Origin: Rhizobium sp. 18065
Lineage (GTDB): Bacteria; Pseudomonadota; Alphaproteobacteria; Rhizobiales; Rhizobiaceae
Assembly (NCBI RefSeq): GCF_902706095.1
Contig: NZ_CACSJP010000013.1
Span: forward strand, 1-64,000
Reading direction: 5' to 3'
DNA length: 64,000 nucleotides
In this document: positions 43,749 through 52,531 of the stretch, piece by piece
Numbering within the stretch: the stretch's first letter is position 1
How the letters are laid out: the number at the start of each line of letters is the position of its first letter
The notes under the pieces: model-generated
Databases searched by the model: none
The model's input: only the letters and a program-made list of their open reading frames with translations
What the model was told of the DNA's origin: nothing
Position numbers and translations under genes: made by a program

Positions 43749-43949
43749 CTATCTCAGCCGGCGGACAAACAGCAACACGGCGACCCCGATGGCCGCCAGG
43801 ATAGCACCGCGCAGGATCCACGGCGTCTGGTTGATCATGAAACTGGAGGCAGGATAGGGGAAGACGCCGGTCCCCTGGCCGATCCAGATCAGGCCGATCA
43901 GGACCGCAAGGATGCCCACGACCCGTAGCAGAATGCGAATGATGGGCAT
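43749..43949 (-). CDS. small two-TM membrane protein (66 aa)
   Basis: MPIIRILLRVVGILAVLIGL begins TM1; a short loop (QGTGVFPYPASSFMINQTPW) and TM2 (ILRGAILAAIGVAVLLFV) follow, ending VRRLR. AGGAGA stands 9 bases before ATG 43949. I believe similar small proteins are common in Rhizobiaceae, function unknown. It lies tail to tail with the HepT-like gene. Confidence 0.68.
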   Translation of the reverse strand: MPIIRILLRVVGILAVLIGLIWIGQGTGVFPYPASSFMINQTPWILRGAILAAIGVAVLLFVRRLR

Positions 43950-44091
43950 CTCTTGTTCTCCTGCCCGATAAGGGCGTCGTTGCATGTTGGTTGTGCGGAA
44001 ATAGCCTGCCAGCCATACGGCGTCAGGCCCTCCTGCTGCGCGCGGTCCGGTAAGCGGGGGTGCGCCGGCCGGACCGGAGTCTTGCAAGTCC

Positions 44092-44877
44092 TCAGTTCGA
44101 TTTCGCCGCGCCGCCATCGACGCGCAACATCGTGCCGGTGATGTAGCTCGCCTGCGCCGAGCAAAGGAACGCTCCGGCCGCGGCGAATTCCTCGACGGTG
44201 CCGAGCCGCTGCGCCGGGATCGACTTGACGGATGCCGTGCGGATCTCCTCCAGCGACTTGCCGCTGCGCTTGGCATTTGCGCCGTCGAGTTCGTCGATAC
44301 GGTCGGTATGGATGCGGCCGGGCAGGAGCATGTTGGCGGTGACGCCATAGGACGCGACTTCCGCCGACAGCGTCTTGTTCCAGCCGACCAGCGCGCCACG
44401 CAGCGTGTTGGACAGCGCGAGATTGGGGATCGGCTCGAAGACGCCGGACGAGGCGACGGTCAGGATGCGGCCGAAGCCTTGCGTCTTCATCAGCGGCACC
44501 AGCGCATTGGTCAGCGTGATGACGCGCACGACCATCGACTGGAAGAAATTGTAGAGCTTCTCCGCATCCATGTCCTCGACCGTGCCGGGCGTCGGGCCGC
44601 CGGTATTGTTGACCAGGATGTCGATGCCGCCGAGCTTGTGGTGCACGGCTTGAAGCATGGTGTCGACGAAATGTGCGTCGGCGAGATCGGCCACGACGTA
44701 GTCAGCCTTGCCGCCGGCAGCCTGGATCGCTTCGACATTGGCCTTCAGCTTCTCTTCCGTGCGGCCGCAGATCAGCACATGGCAGCCTTCCGCCGCAAGC
44801 GCCTTGGCAATGCCGAGGCCAAGCCCGCGCGAGGCGGCGAGTACGAGCGCGCGTTTTCCCGAAATTCCGAGATCCAT
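44092..44877 (-). CDS. atypical SDR-family protein lacking the Tyr/Lys pair
   Basis: A 261-residue Rossmann protein of the short-chain dehydrogenase family, close in layout to beta-ketoacyl-ACP reductase-like members: AASRGLGLGIAKALA at 14-28, NNTGG at 90-94, active-site Ser in VASSGVFEP (143/144), and PGRIHTDR. The catalytic YxxxK is replaced: Leu153 and Asn157 (NLALSNTLRG). It probably still binds NAD(P) but with altered or no redox activity. ATG 44877 has GGGAAGGA upstream. Confidence 0.83.
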   Translation of the reverse strand: MDLGISGKRALVLAASRGLGLGIAKALAAEGCHVLICGRTEEKLKANVEAIQAAGGKADYVVADLADAHFVDTMLQAVHHKLGGIDILVNNTGGPTPGTVEDMDAEKLYNFFQSMVVRVITLTNALVPLMKTQGFGRILTVASSGVFEPIPNLALSNTLRGALVGWNKTLSAEVASYGVTANMLLPGRIHTDRIDELDGANAKRSGKSLEEIRTASVKSIPAQRLGTVEEFAAAGAFLCSAQASYITGTMLRVDGGAAKSN

Positions 44878-45081
44878 GAGTGAAATCCTTCCCTGAATTG
44901 CTTTGCGTTGACCCGAGTCTAGAAGCCGCGACAAAGCTTGGAAAGGTCTGTTGTGCCTGCAAGTGACCTTTTGCAGAAATGCCGAATTCCGCGGGCCTGC
45001 AACATTACGCAAGCTTAACTTGCCCGGGATCGCCTTTCGGTGAATGCAGGTCATCGGCAATTGATCAAAGGGCAATGAGAC

Positions 45082-46356
45082 ATGGCAACACGCAGGGTGG
45101 TTCTGAAAGCCGGGGCAATATTGGGTGCAAGCGTGTTCTTCGCTCCAGGACGTGCCGCCATGGCGGCGGAAGGATCGCTCAAGGGCGTGACGGCAATCAC
45201 GGGCGTCTTCGGCGACGGACAGAAGCTGGTGGCCGTTGCCGTCGGCTACGACCGCGCCATCGACCACGAAAAGCTGGTCACCGATGCATTCGTCGTTGAA
45301 GGGCGCACGATCACAAGGACTTATGCAAACACGAAGGCAGCGACCGCCGCGGTTGGGGCAAATGGCAGGTTTGTCATCATCGAGCTGTCGTCGGCCGACG
45401 AGACGGCAGCACTTTATGCCGCGGTTCGCCGCGACGTGATCCGTCGCGAGGCCAAGGTCGCGGTGTCCCAGGTGAAGGCAATCGCGGCGGCCGATGGCAC
45501 CAGCATTGCCGCGGGCGGGGTGCCGGTCATGAGCACGGCCGTCTCCAACCCGATTGTCGATGATTTCCTGCAGCGCGAATATTCGGATCCGCAGACGGGT
45601 GACTCGATCGGCTACAATCTCTTCATTCCGAAGGCCTATGATCCGCAGAAGTCCTATCCGCTGGTGTTGTTCATGCATGATGCCGGCGCCACCAGCGATA
45701 TCGTGATGACGACGCTCGTGCAGGGGCTGGGCGCGATATCATGGGCAAGCCCGCAGGATCAGGCCAAGCACGAGGCCTTTGTGCTGGCGCCGCAATTTGC
45801 CAGCCAGGTGGTCAACGACCAGTCCGAGGCGACCAGCCTGCTGGACACGACGATCAATCTCGTCCGCAAGATCGCCGGCGAATACGCCATCGACACGAAC
45901 CGGCTCTATGCCACCGGCCAGTCCGGTGGGGCGATGATGACGATCGCCATGAACATCAAGTATCCGGATGTCTTTGCGGCCTCCTATCTGGTTGCCGGCC
46001 AGTGGGACCCCGCCAAGGTAGCGCCGCTGGCAGGGCACAGGATGTGGGTGGTGGTCTCAGAGGGCGATGCGAAGGCCTATCCGACCGAAAATGCCATGAT
46101 GGACGTCTATGAAAAGGAAGGCGCCAAGGTCAGCCGCGCAGTCTGGGACGGCACCTCTTCGCCGGCTGCGTTCACGGCGGCCTTCGACGCGGTGGATGCC
46201 AAGGGCAATGGGATCAACTATGTCGCGCTGAAAAAGGGCACGGTCGTCCCCCCGGGGCAGGAGGACAGTCCCGGCGCCAACCATGTCAACACATGGCGTA
46301 TCGCCTATTCGATCGACGAGATCCGTGACTGGATCTTCCGCCAGACCAAGTCCTGA
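45082..46356 (+). CDS. Tat-exported alpha/beta-hydrolase (esterase/depolymerase-like)
   Basis: A 424-residue protein. The N-terminus ATRRVVLKAGAILGASVFFA is a twin-arginine signal (RRVVLK), with a cut after AMA. An immunoglobulin-like N-terminal part to about 155 precedes an alpha/beta-hydrolase (160-424). The nucleophile elbow is GQSGG (Ser281), with earlier YPLVLFMHDAGA and a late conserved NHVNTW that may hold the His. Relatives include feruloyl esterase- and PHB depolymerase-like enzymes. It is divergent from the SDR gene. Confidence 0.8.
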   Translation: MATRRVVLKAGAILGASVFFAPGRAAMAAEGSLKGVTAITGVFGDGQKLVAVAVGYDRAIDHEKLVTDAFVVEGRTITRTYANTKAATAAVGANGRFVIIELSSADETAALYAAVRRDVIRREAKVAVSQVKAIAAADGTSIAAGGVPVMSTAVSNPIVDDFLQREYSDPQTGDSIGYNLFIPKAYDPQKSYPLVLFMHDAGATSDIVMTTLVQGLGAISWASPQDQAKHEAFVLAPQFASQVVNDQSEATSLLDTTINLVRKIAGEYAIDTNRLYATGQSGGAMMTIAMNIKYPDVFAASYLVAGQWDPAKVAPLAGHRMWVVVSEGDAKAYPTENAMMDVYEKEGAKVSRAVWDGTSSPAAFTAAFDAVDAKGNGINYVALKKGTVVPPGQEDSPGANHVNTWRIAYSIDEIRDWIFRQTKS

Positions 46357-46414
46357 GCAGGAGGCGAGGGCGGCTCGGAGCCGCTATGCGGTGTTGTCGT
46401 TCTCCCGCCACCCT

Positions 46415-47326
46415 TCAAAGCTCCGCCGGAAAGCCCGGCGCGCGCAGGTCCGTGCCGGTGGCGTCTTCGAGCAGCTTGACCACCTGCGAAGACCAGGCAT
46501 CGCCGCCATAGGTGGAGCGTGCGCGGATGAAAGTCTGCAGCGCATGGGAGGCAAGGTCGAGCGGAACGCCATATTCGCGGCCGAATCCGAGCGCGAAGCC
46601 GAGATCCTTGACGGCGAGGTCCATTGTGAAGTTGATGTTGTAGCTGCCGTTCAGGATCACCTGGCCCTCGGTTTCGTGCACGAAGCTGTTGCCCGAGGAC
46701 GCCTGGATGATGTTGAAGGCGTCGGTGAGATCGATGCCGCCTTTCTTCGCCAGCATCAGTGCCTCGCCGGTGGCGATCAGGTGGATGAAGGCGAGCATGT
46801 TGGTGATCACCTTGATCACCGAAGCCTTGCCGAGCGGGCCGGCGCGGAAGATCCTGTTGCCCATGGCTTGGAACGCCGGCAGATGCAGGGCGTGCAGGTC
46901 GGCATCGCCGCCGGTGATCACGGTGATCTCGCCGGAGGCAGCCAGATGCACGCCACCTGTCACCGGCGCCTCGAGCATGCGCACGCCGTGATCGGCGGCG
47001 ATCTTGCCGAGCCGCAGCACCTCCTGCTCGTCGAGTGTCGACATTTCGATCCAGGTCCCACCCGATGTCAGGCCGGCAAGGATGCCGCGTTCGCCGGTCA
47101 GCACGCGCTCGCTGACCCGCGGTGAGGGCAGGCAGGTGATCACGGCATCAACCGCTTGCGCCACCGCTTGCGGATCTTCCGCCCAGCGCGCGCCGGCGGC
47201 GAGCAGGTCTTTAGCATTGTCCGGATCGAGGTCGTGGACCGTGACGTCAAAGCCGGCCCTGACCAGGCTGCCTGCCAGATGTCGGCCGAGATGGCCGAGA
47301 CCGATGAAACCGTATGTGATGGCCAT
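46415..47326 (-). CDS. 3-hydroxyisobutyrate dehydrogenase-family NAD(P) oxidoreductase
   Basis: A 303-residue beta-hydroxyacid dehydrogenase: dinucleotide fold GFIGLGHLGRHLAG at 6-19, substrate motif APVTGGVHLAASGEITV at 120-136, and catalytic Lys172 in KVITNML with Asn176. Substrate could be hydroxyisobutyrate, tartronate semialdehyde or another beta-hydroxyacid; context does not tell. It converges on the hydrolase gene. The region 47327-47513 upstream has no gene. Confidence 0.88.
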   Translation of the reverse strand: MAITYGFIGLGHLGRHLAGSLVRAGFDVTVHDLDPDNAKDLLAAGARWAEDPQAVAQAVDAVITCLPSPRVSERVLTGERGILAGLTSGGTWIEMSTLDEQEVLRLGKIAADHGVRMLEAPVTGGVHLAASGEITVITGGDADLHALHLPAFQAMGNRIFRAGPLGKASVIKVITNMLAFIHLIATGEALMLAKKGGIDLTDAFNIIQASSGNSFVHETEGQVILNGSYNINFTMDLAVKDLGFALGFGREYGVPLDLASHALQTFIRARSTYGGDAWSSQVVKLLEDATGTDLRAPGFPAEL

Positions 47327-47513
47327 GTCCTGCTTGTCCTCTGTGGCGTTTGGTGCAGAGAGTGCGACAAAGCGCAGGCGTGTTCAAAGGCAGATTTTGG
47401 CAGGCGACGCGATGTGGCGCGGCAGAACAGGCGGGCGTGGTTTTTCGGGGGGCGACGTGTCGGCTGTGCCTGAAGAGGGGCTCCGCGATTGTTGCGAGGC
47501 GTGGAGCCGTTCG

Positions 47514-48926
47514 TCAGCTTTGATGATGCGGGTGATTGCGCAATGCCTCTATCGCGCCTGACAGCACGGCATACATGGCCGGATCCTGGCTATGGGCGAC
47601 GTTGAAGCGCAGAAAGGCGCCAGCAGACTGCGACACGCTGAACACATTGCCCGGCGCGAGAACTACGCCTTTTGCCAGGGCCGACTGCGCCAGCTCGGCC
47701 GAATCCACCTCGTCCGGCAACCGGCACCAGAGATAGAAACCGCCGCGCGGCATGTGCCACGGTTCGATGCCAAGTGGCCGCAGGCGCTCGGCCGTCTGCC
47801 GTCTTGCGCGCACCAGTTTGCGGCGCAGCTCCTCCATGTGTTTGCGATAGCTGCCGCCGGCAAGCACCTCGAGGATCAAGGCTGCGGCAACTGGGCTTGG
47901 TCCGCCGAAATTGGTGGCCACCTGCAAATCGACAAGCGCCTCGATCCAGTCCGCTCGGCCGGCAATATAGCCGCAGCGCACCGACGACGACAGGGTCTTG
48001 GAAAAGCTGCCGATGCGGATGACGCGGTTCAAGCCGTCGAGCGCTGCCAGCCGCGACGATGGCTCGGGTTCGAAATCGGCAAAGATATCGTCTTCGATGA
48101 TCGTCAGGTCGTGAAGCGCTGCCGCGTTGAGCAGGCGGTGCGCGACCTGGGGCGAAAGCGTCGCCCCCGTCGGGTTGTGCAGAGCGGAATTGGTGATGTA
48201 GAGACGCGGCTTCTCGGCTGCAAGCACGGCCTCGAAAGCGGCGACGTCGGGGCCGGTAGTCGTGTAGGGCACGCCGACGATCCTGACCTGATGGGCGCGC
48301 AGCAGCGCCTGGAAATTGAAATAGCAGGGATCGTCGATCAGCACTGTCTCGCCGGGGCGAAGCAGGAAGCGGCACAACAGGTCGAGCGCCTGCGTGCCGG
48401 AGCCGGTCAACAGCAGTTGGTCGGGCGACGCCTGTATGCCGTCTTCGGCAAAACGCGACAGCAGCAGCCGGCGAAGCGAAAGCGGACCGCGTGTATTGCC
48501 GTAATCCGACAGCAAGGCGTCATCGGCGCGCGACAGGCTGCGTAGCGCGCGCCGGAGCGCCGTATTCGGCATCCACGCCGCCGGCAGCCAGCCGCAACCG
48601 GGCTTCAGCACAGTGGCATCGGCATCGAGCGACTGGCGCGAGACCCAGAACGGATCGACGGCCCGGTCGAGCGGCGCCGCGGCCTCGGCGAGCTTCAACG
48701 GCGCCAGCACGCTGGTGGCGACATAAAAGCCCGAACCGCGTTGCGCCCGGATCAGGCCTTCCGCCGCCAGACGGTCGTAAGCCTCGACCACGGTCGAAGG
48801 CGAAACGCCCATCGTGCCGGCAAAGCTGCGGATCGACGGCAGGCGGTCGCCGGAACCCAGCACCCGACCGGCGATCCTTTGCCGGATGGCTGCCATCACC
48901 TCAGCCGTGCGCGTGTTGCCGTCCAT
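47514..48926 (-). CDS. MocR-family regulator (GntR winged helix + aminotransferase-like)
   Basis: A 470-residue regulator with an N-terminal GntR winged helix (RLPSIRSFAGTMGVSPSTVV, AYDRLAAEGLIRAQRGSGFY) and a C-terminal type-I aminotransferase domain. The latter keeps the PLP lysine in IGSFSKTLSSSVRCGY and NPTGATLSP. Such proteins bind PLP or an amine and control nearby genes. ATG 48926 with GAGGAG upstream is chosen over a start at 49067, which would read through the divergent promoter. Its likely target is the EamA transporter encoded divergently. Confidence 0.9.
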   Translation of the reverse strand: MDGNTRTAEVMAAIRQRIAGRVLGSGDRLPSIRSFAGTMGVSPSTVVEAYDRLAAEGLIRAQRGSGFYVATSVLAPLKLAEAAAPLDRAVDPFWVSRQSLDADATVLKPGCGWLPAAWMPNTALRRALRSLSRADDALLSDYGNTRGPLSLRRLLLSRFAEDGIQASPDQLLLTGSGTQALDLLCRFLLRPGETVLIDDPCYFNFQALLRAHQVRIVGVPYTTTGPDVAAFEAVLAAEKPRLYITNSALHNPTGATLSPQVAHRLLNAAALHDLTIIEDDIFADFEPEPSSRLAALDGLNRVIRIGSFSKTLSSSVRCGYIAGRADWIEALVDLQVATNFGGPSPVAAALILEVLAGGSYRKHMEELRRKLVRARRQTAERLRPLGIEPWHMPRGGFYLWCRLPDEVDSAELAQSALAKGVVLAPGNVFSVSQSAGAFLRFNVAHSQDPAMYAVLSGAIEALRNHPHHQS

Positions 48927-48955
48927 GGCTGTTAGCTCCTCGACAATCGCTGCAT

Positions 48956-49012
48956 CTGTACAGGAAATTGACCAGTACAGTTTCGCAGAATTGTACCGAA
49001 CTGTTTCTGTCT
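48956..49012. promoter_or_regulatory. MocR-type operator repeats between regulator and EamA gene
   Basis: CTGTACAG (48956-48963) and CAGTACAG (48973-48980) are 17 bases apart. GTAC occurs again at 48993, followed by ACTGT. Spaced copies of a TGTAC-type box in a divergent region are typical of MocR operators. Confidence 0.5.
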
Positions 49013-49057
49013 TCGCCAGCCCTCCGGGACTAGGACGGGCGCCGAAAGCGAGGACCA

Positions 49058-49921
49058 ATGAAAACATCCATGGACGGTTGGGGGAGCGGTTTGCTCGGCG
49101 TGATAATCTTCAGCGGATCATTGCCGGCGACACGCGTTGCGGTCGGCGGCTTTTCACCGCTGTTCCTGACATCGGCGCGGGCTGTGATCGCAGCCCTGCT
49201 GGCTGCGGTCTTGCTCGTCATCTGGCGCCAGGCGCGTCCCGTTCGCCGCGACATGGTCTCGCTTGGCATCGTGGCGCTCGGCGTTGTCGTCGGTTTTCCG
49301 CTGCTGACCGCCTTGGCGCTGCAGACCATTACCTCGGCGCATTCGGTGGTTTTTGTCGGTCTGCTGCCGCTGATGACGGCAATATTTGCGGTCTTACGCG
49401 GCGGCGAGCGACCGAAGCCGCTGTTCTGGCTGTTTTCCTGCCTCGGCAGCGCCATCGTTGCCGGCTTTGCCTTGGTCACCGGTGAAGCAGCGTCAAGCAT
49501 GGGCGATCTGCTGATGATTGCGGCCATAGTGTTCTGTGGATTGGGTTATGCCGAAGGCGCCAGGTTGTCGCGCCAACTCGGCGGCTGGCAGGTGATTTCC
49601 TGGGCGCTGCTGTTATCGATGCCGGTCATGCTCGTGCTCGCACTGCTGACCTTGCCCGTGTCCTGGCAGGCGATCACCATGCCGGAATGGCTCGGGCTCG
49701 CCTATGTCTCGGTGTTCAGCATGCTGGTCGGATTTTTCTTCTGGTATCGCGGTCTGGCTCTCGGAGGGATCGCTGCGGTTGGCCAACTGCAACTGCTGCA
49801 GCCATTTTTCGGCCTGGCCCTTGCCGCAACGCTGCTGCATGAGCCGGTGAGCATCGGCATGGTGGTAAGCACGGCTGCGGTCGTGCTGTGCGTTGCCGGT
49901 GCAAAGCGGTTCGCCCGTTAG
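49058..49921 (+). CDS. EamA/DMT-family exporter, divergent from MocR
   Basis: A 287-residue ten-TM drug/metabolite transporter. First repeat: GLLGVIIFSGSLPATRVAVG to about 130. Second: MGDLLMIAAIVFCGLGYAEG to 280, with the ending LLQPFFGLALAATLLHEPVS. MocR-linked EamA proteins are often amino acid or amine exporters; that is inference. ATG 49058 lies 131 bases from the MocR start. Confidence 0.86.
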   Translation: MKTSMDGWGSGLLGVIIFSGSLPATRVAVGGFSPLFLTSARAVIAALLAAVLLVIWRQARPVRRDMVSLGIVALGVVVGFPLLTALALQTITSAHSVVFVGLLPLMTAIFAVLRGGERPKPLFWLFSCLGSAIVAGFALVTGEAASSMGDLLMIAAIVFCGLGYAEGARLSRQLGGWQVISWALLLSMPVMLVLALLTLPVSWQAITMPEWLGLAYVSVFSMLVGFFFWYRGLALGGIAAVGQLQLLQPFFGLALAATLLHEPVSIGMVVSTAAVVLCVAGAKRFAR

Positions 49922-49977
49922 GCGGCGGCCGGCATCGGACAAAGAAACCGGTTCCGTCTGCGCGCTGGTTTCATTGA

Positions 49978-50006
49978 TTGACGCTTACGTGCACGTCAGA
50001 TATTCT
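49978..50006 (+). promoter_or_regulatory. ETF-QO promoter with operator in the spacer
   Basis: TTGACG (49978-49983), 17-base spacer, TATTCT (50001-50006). The imperfect palindrome TGACGCTTACGTGCACGTCA (49979-49998; 14 of 20 bases symmetric) fills the spacer. The ACGT-centred shape is like operators of MerR-type LiuR or similar regulators of branched-chain amino acid and fatty acid breakdown, whose regulons include ETF genes. Binding would block polymerase or, for MerR types, distort the spacer. Confidence 0.6.
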
Positions 50007-50123
50007 CGACCTTCATGGCACCCTGCCGGAATTTGCGCCTGCAGTGTCGCGCTTCGGCTCGACAATCAGGTTGGGTTTTGTCAAGGAGATAGGCGCAAAG
50101 AACCGCCGCGCGGAGGAATGACG

Positions 50124-51785
50124 ATGAGCACTGAGACGGAACTGCCGGAACGCGAAAGCATGGAATTCGATGTCGTGATCGTCGGCGCTGGCCCTGCCGG
50201 TCTGTCGGCCGCGATCCGGCTGAAACAGATCAATCCGGATCTGACCGTCGTCGTGCTGGAAAAAGGCGCGGAAGTGGGCGCGCATATCCTGTCCGGTGCC
50301 GTGGTCGATCCGATCGGTATCGACAAGCTGCTGCCCGACTGGCGCCATGAGGCCGATCATCCGTTCAAGACCCCTGTCACGGACGATCAGTTCCTGCTGC
50401 TCGGGCCGGCCGGCTCCATCCGCCTGCCGAATTTCGCCATGCCGCCGCTGATGAGCAATCACGGCAACTATATCGTCTCGCTCGGCAATGTCTGTCGATG
50501 GCTCGCCACTCATGCCGAAGCGCTGGGTGTCGAGATCTATCCGGGCTTTGCTGCGACCGAAGTGCTCTACAATGACGAAGGTGCCGTGATCGGCGTTGCC
50601 ACCGGCGACATGGGCATCGAAAAGAACGGCGAGCCGGGTCCGGCCTATACCCGCGGCATGGAACTTCTCGGCAAATACGTGCTGATCGGCGAAGGGGTGC
50701 GCGGCTCGCTTGCCAAGCAGCTGATCGCCAAATTCGATCTCTCCCGCGACAGCGACGTGCAGAAGTTCGGTATCGGCCTGAAAGAACTCTGGCAGGTCAA
50801 GCCGGAGCATCACAAGCCGGGTCTCGTTCAGCACTCCTTCGGCTGGCCGCTCGGCATGAAGACCGGTGGCGGCTCCTTCCTCTACCATCTTGAGGACAAC
50901 ACGGTGGCGGTCGGTTTCGTCGTGCACCTCAACTACAAGAACCCCTATCTCTACCCCTTCGAGGAATTCCAGCGCTTCAAGACCCATCCGGCAATCGCCA
51001 AGACCTTCGAGGGCGGCAAACGCCTGTCCTACGGCGCCCGCGCCATTACAGAAGGCGGCTACCAGTCGGTTCCGAAACTGTCCTTCCCCGGCGGCGCGCT
51101 GATCGGCTGTTCCGCCGGTCTCGTCAATGTGCCGCGCATCAAGGGCAGCCACAATGCCGTGCTGTCGGGCATGCTGGCGGCGGACAAGATTGCCGAGGCG
51201 ATCGCCAATGGCCGCGCCAATGACGAGCCGATCGAGATCGAGAACGCATGGCGTTCGACCGATATCGGCCGCGATCTGAAGCGCGTGCGCAACGTCAAGC
51301 CGCTGTGGTCGAAGCTCGGCACGGTGCTCGGCGTGGCGCTCGGCGGTCTCGACATGTGGATCAACCAGATCTTCGGCACATCGCCTTTCACCCTCAAGCA
51401 CGGCAAGACCGACGCCCAGTCGCTCGAGCCTGCGGCCAAGCACAAACCGATCGCCTATCCGAAGCCGGATGGCGTCCTGACCTTCGACCGCCTGTCGTCG
51501 GTCTTCCTGTCCAACACCAACCACGAGGAGGATCAGCCGGTCCATCTCAAGGTCAAGGACATGGACCTGCAGAAGCGTTCAGAACTCGGCATCTATGCCG
51601 GCCCCTCGACCCGCTACTGTCCGGCCGGCGTCTACGAATGGGTGGAAAAGGATGGCGAGGACGTCTTTGTCATCAACGCGCAGAACTGCGTCCACTGCAA
51701 GACCTGCGACATCAAGGACCCGAACCAGAACATCACCTGGGTGCCGCCGCAGGGCGGCGAGGGGCCGGTCTATCCCAACATGTGA
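50124..51785 (+). CDS. electron transfer flavoprotein-ubiquinone oxidoreductase
   Basis: A 553-residue flavoprotein that passes electrons from ETF (acyl-CoA and amino acid oxidation) to ubiquinone. FAD fold VVIVGAGPAGLSAAIRLKQI near the start, the quinone/FAD segment GEGVRGSLAKQLI, and a C-terminal 4Fe-4S domain with Cys in RYCPAGVYEW and CVHCKTCDIKDPNQN. ATG 50124 is chosen since GGAGG (50112-50116) is 7 bases upstream; ATG 50118 is too close. It is monocistronic, with its own promoter and terminator. Confidence 0.95.
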   Translation: MSTETELPERESMEFDVVIVGAGPAGLSAAIRLKQINPDLTVVVLEKGAEVGAHILSGAVVDPIGIDKLLPDWRHEADHPFKTPVTDDQFLLLGPAGSIRLPNFAMPPLMSNHGNYIVSLGNVCRWLATHAEALGVEIYPGFAATEVLYNDEGAVIGVATGDMGIEKNGEPGPAYTRGMELLGKYVLIGEGVRGSLAKQLIAKFDLSRDSDVQKFGIGLKELWQVKPEHHKPGLVQHSFGWPLGMKTGGGSFLYHLEDNTVAVGFVVHLNYKNPYLYPFEEFQRFKTHPAIAKTFEGGKRLSYGARAITEGGYQSVPKLSFPGGALIGCSAGLVNVPRIKGSHNAVLSGMLAADKIAEAIANGRANDEPIEIENAWRSTDIGRDLKRVRNVKPLWSKLGTVLGVALGGLDMWINQIFGTSPFTLKHGKTDAQSLEPAAKHKPIAYPKPDGVLTFDRLSSVFLSNTNHEEDQPVHLKVKDMDLQKRSELGIYAGPSTRYCPAGVYEWVEKDGEDVFVINAQNCVHCKTCDIKDPNQNITWVPPQGGEGPVYPNM

Positions 51786-51791
51786 GATGGC

Positions 51792-51815
51792 AAGGCGGTC
51801 GAGAGGCCGCCTTTT
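51792..51815 (+). terminator. terminator of ETF-QO gene
   Basis: AAGGCGG (51792-51798) pairs with CCGCCTT (51807-51813), ending in TTTT. It lies 7 bases after the stop codon and faces the convergent vapC. Confidence 0.75.
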
Positions 51816-51843
51816 CAATCAAAGGTGCGCCGATCGTCAGATA

Positions 51844-52218
51844 TCAGTGCAAATAGACAGGTGCGCAGACATCGAGGTGCTGCGCTATTCGGTGGAGCCG
51901 CTTGTCGCGTGTCCACAGTTGATGTTTGCTAGATAAGGCAACGGATGCAATCAGGTGGGCATCCACATAGCCGATCCCGGTCCCAAACAGTTTCCGACTG
52001 CGGATCAAGTGGCGGACTTCCGAGTCATCGGCTTTTGCGATCGCCGGAAGATCAGCTAGCATGGTCATGATCTGATCGTATTGCGGTATGTGCCCTAGCG
52101 ACAATTCCCCGACCACGAACGGATGGATGATCACATCCTCAGAATTCAGCAGGGCCTGCAGGCCGGGGTCACCTGAGCGAAAGTGATCGACCCAGATCGA
52201 ACTGTCGGCGAGGATCAT
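51844..52218 (-). CDS. vapC: VapC-type PIN-domain RNase toxin
   Basis: A 124-residue PIN protein with the four acidic residues in place: Asp5 (LADSSIWVDHF), Glu38 (VVGELSLG), Asp86 (GYVDAHLIA) and Asp105 (WTRDKRL). It overlaps vapB by four bases. Family VapC toxins cut tRNA or rRNA; the target here is unknown. Confidence 0.9.
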   Translation of the reverse strand: MILADSSIWVDHFRSGDPGLQALLNSEDVIIHPFVVGELSLGHIPQYDQIMTMLADLPAIAKADDSEVRHLIRSRKLFGTGIGYVDAHLIASVALSSKHQLWTRDKRLHRIAQHLDVCAPVYLH

Positions 52219-52421
52219 TCAGGCTCCATAGGTTCAAGGTGTCGACGCGGTGGCGCCTCAAGGTCGGGCGCGCTTCCGCCAAGCAAGGCCAGTCGTCGTG
52301 CCGCCTCGCGCTGAACGAGCGATTGAAGCGCGATACGGACAAGGGTCGGCGTCTCCGAAACGCCCGTGTATTCGCGAGCCTTGGCAAGCAACTCGTCATC
52401 AATACTGATGGTTGTTCGCAT
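52215..52421 (-). CDS. vapB: VapB-type ribbon-helix-helix antitoxin
   Basis: A 68-residue protein starting MRTTISIDDELLAKAREYTG, a classic VapB beta-strand/helix DNA-binding start, followed by a toxin-binding tail (EAPPRRHLEPMEPE). ATG 52421 has AAGGAG 7 bases upstream; an upstream ATG at 52451 would include the promoter. It is coupled to vapC and probably represses its own promoter. Confidence 0.88.
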   Translation of the reverse strand: MRTTISIDDELLAKAREYTGVSETPTLVRIALQSLVQREAARRLALLGGSAPDLEAPPRRHLEPMEPE

Positions 52422-52441
52422 GATCGTCTCCTTCTGCATCA

Positions 52442-52470
52442 AAAATAGCATCAGAGGATGCTTTGATCAA
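52442..52470 (-). promoter_or_regulatory. vapBC promoter with operator palindrome in the spacer
   Basis: On the minus strand: TTGATC (52470-52465), 17-base spacer, TATTTT (52447-52442). The spacer holds GCATC-AGAG-GATGC (52448-52461), a perfect 5-bp inverted repeat suited to a VapBC complex. Autorepression is thus readable from the sequence. Confidence 0.6.
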
Positions 52471-52531
52471 TGCGGCGGATATCCGGGTTTCACCATCATT
52501 CTGCCATTGATCTTAATCCGCACCTCCGGAT

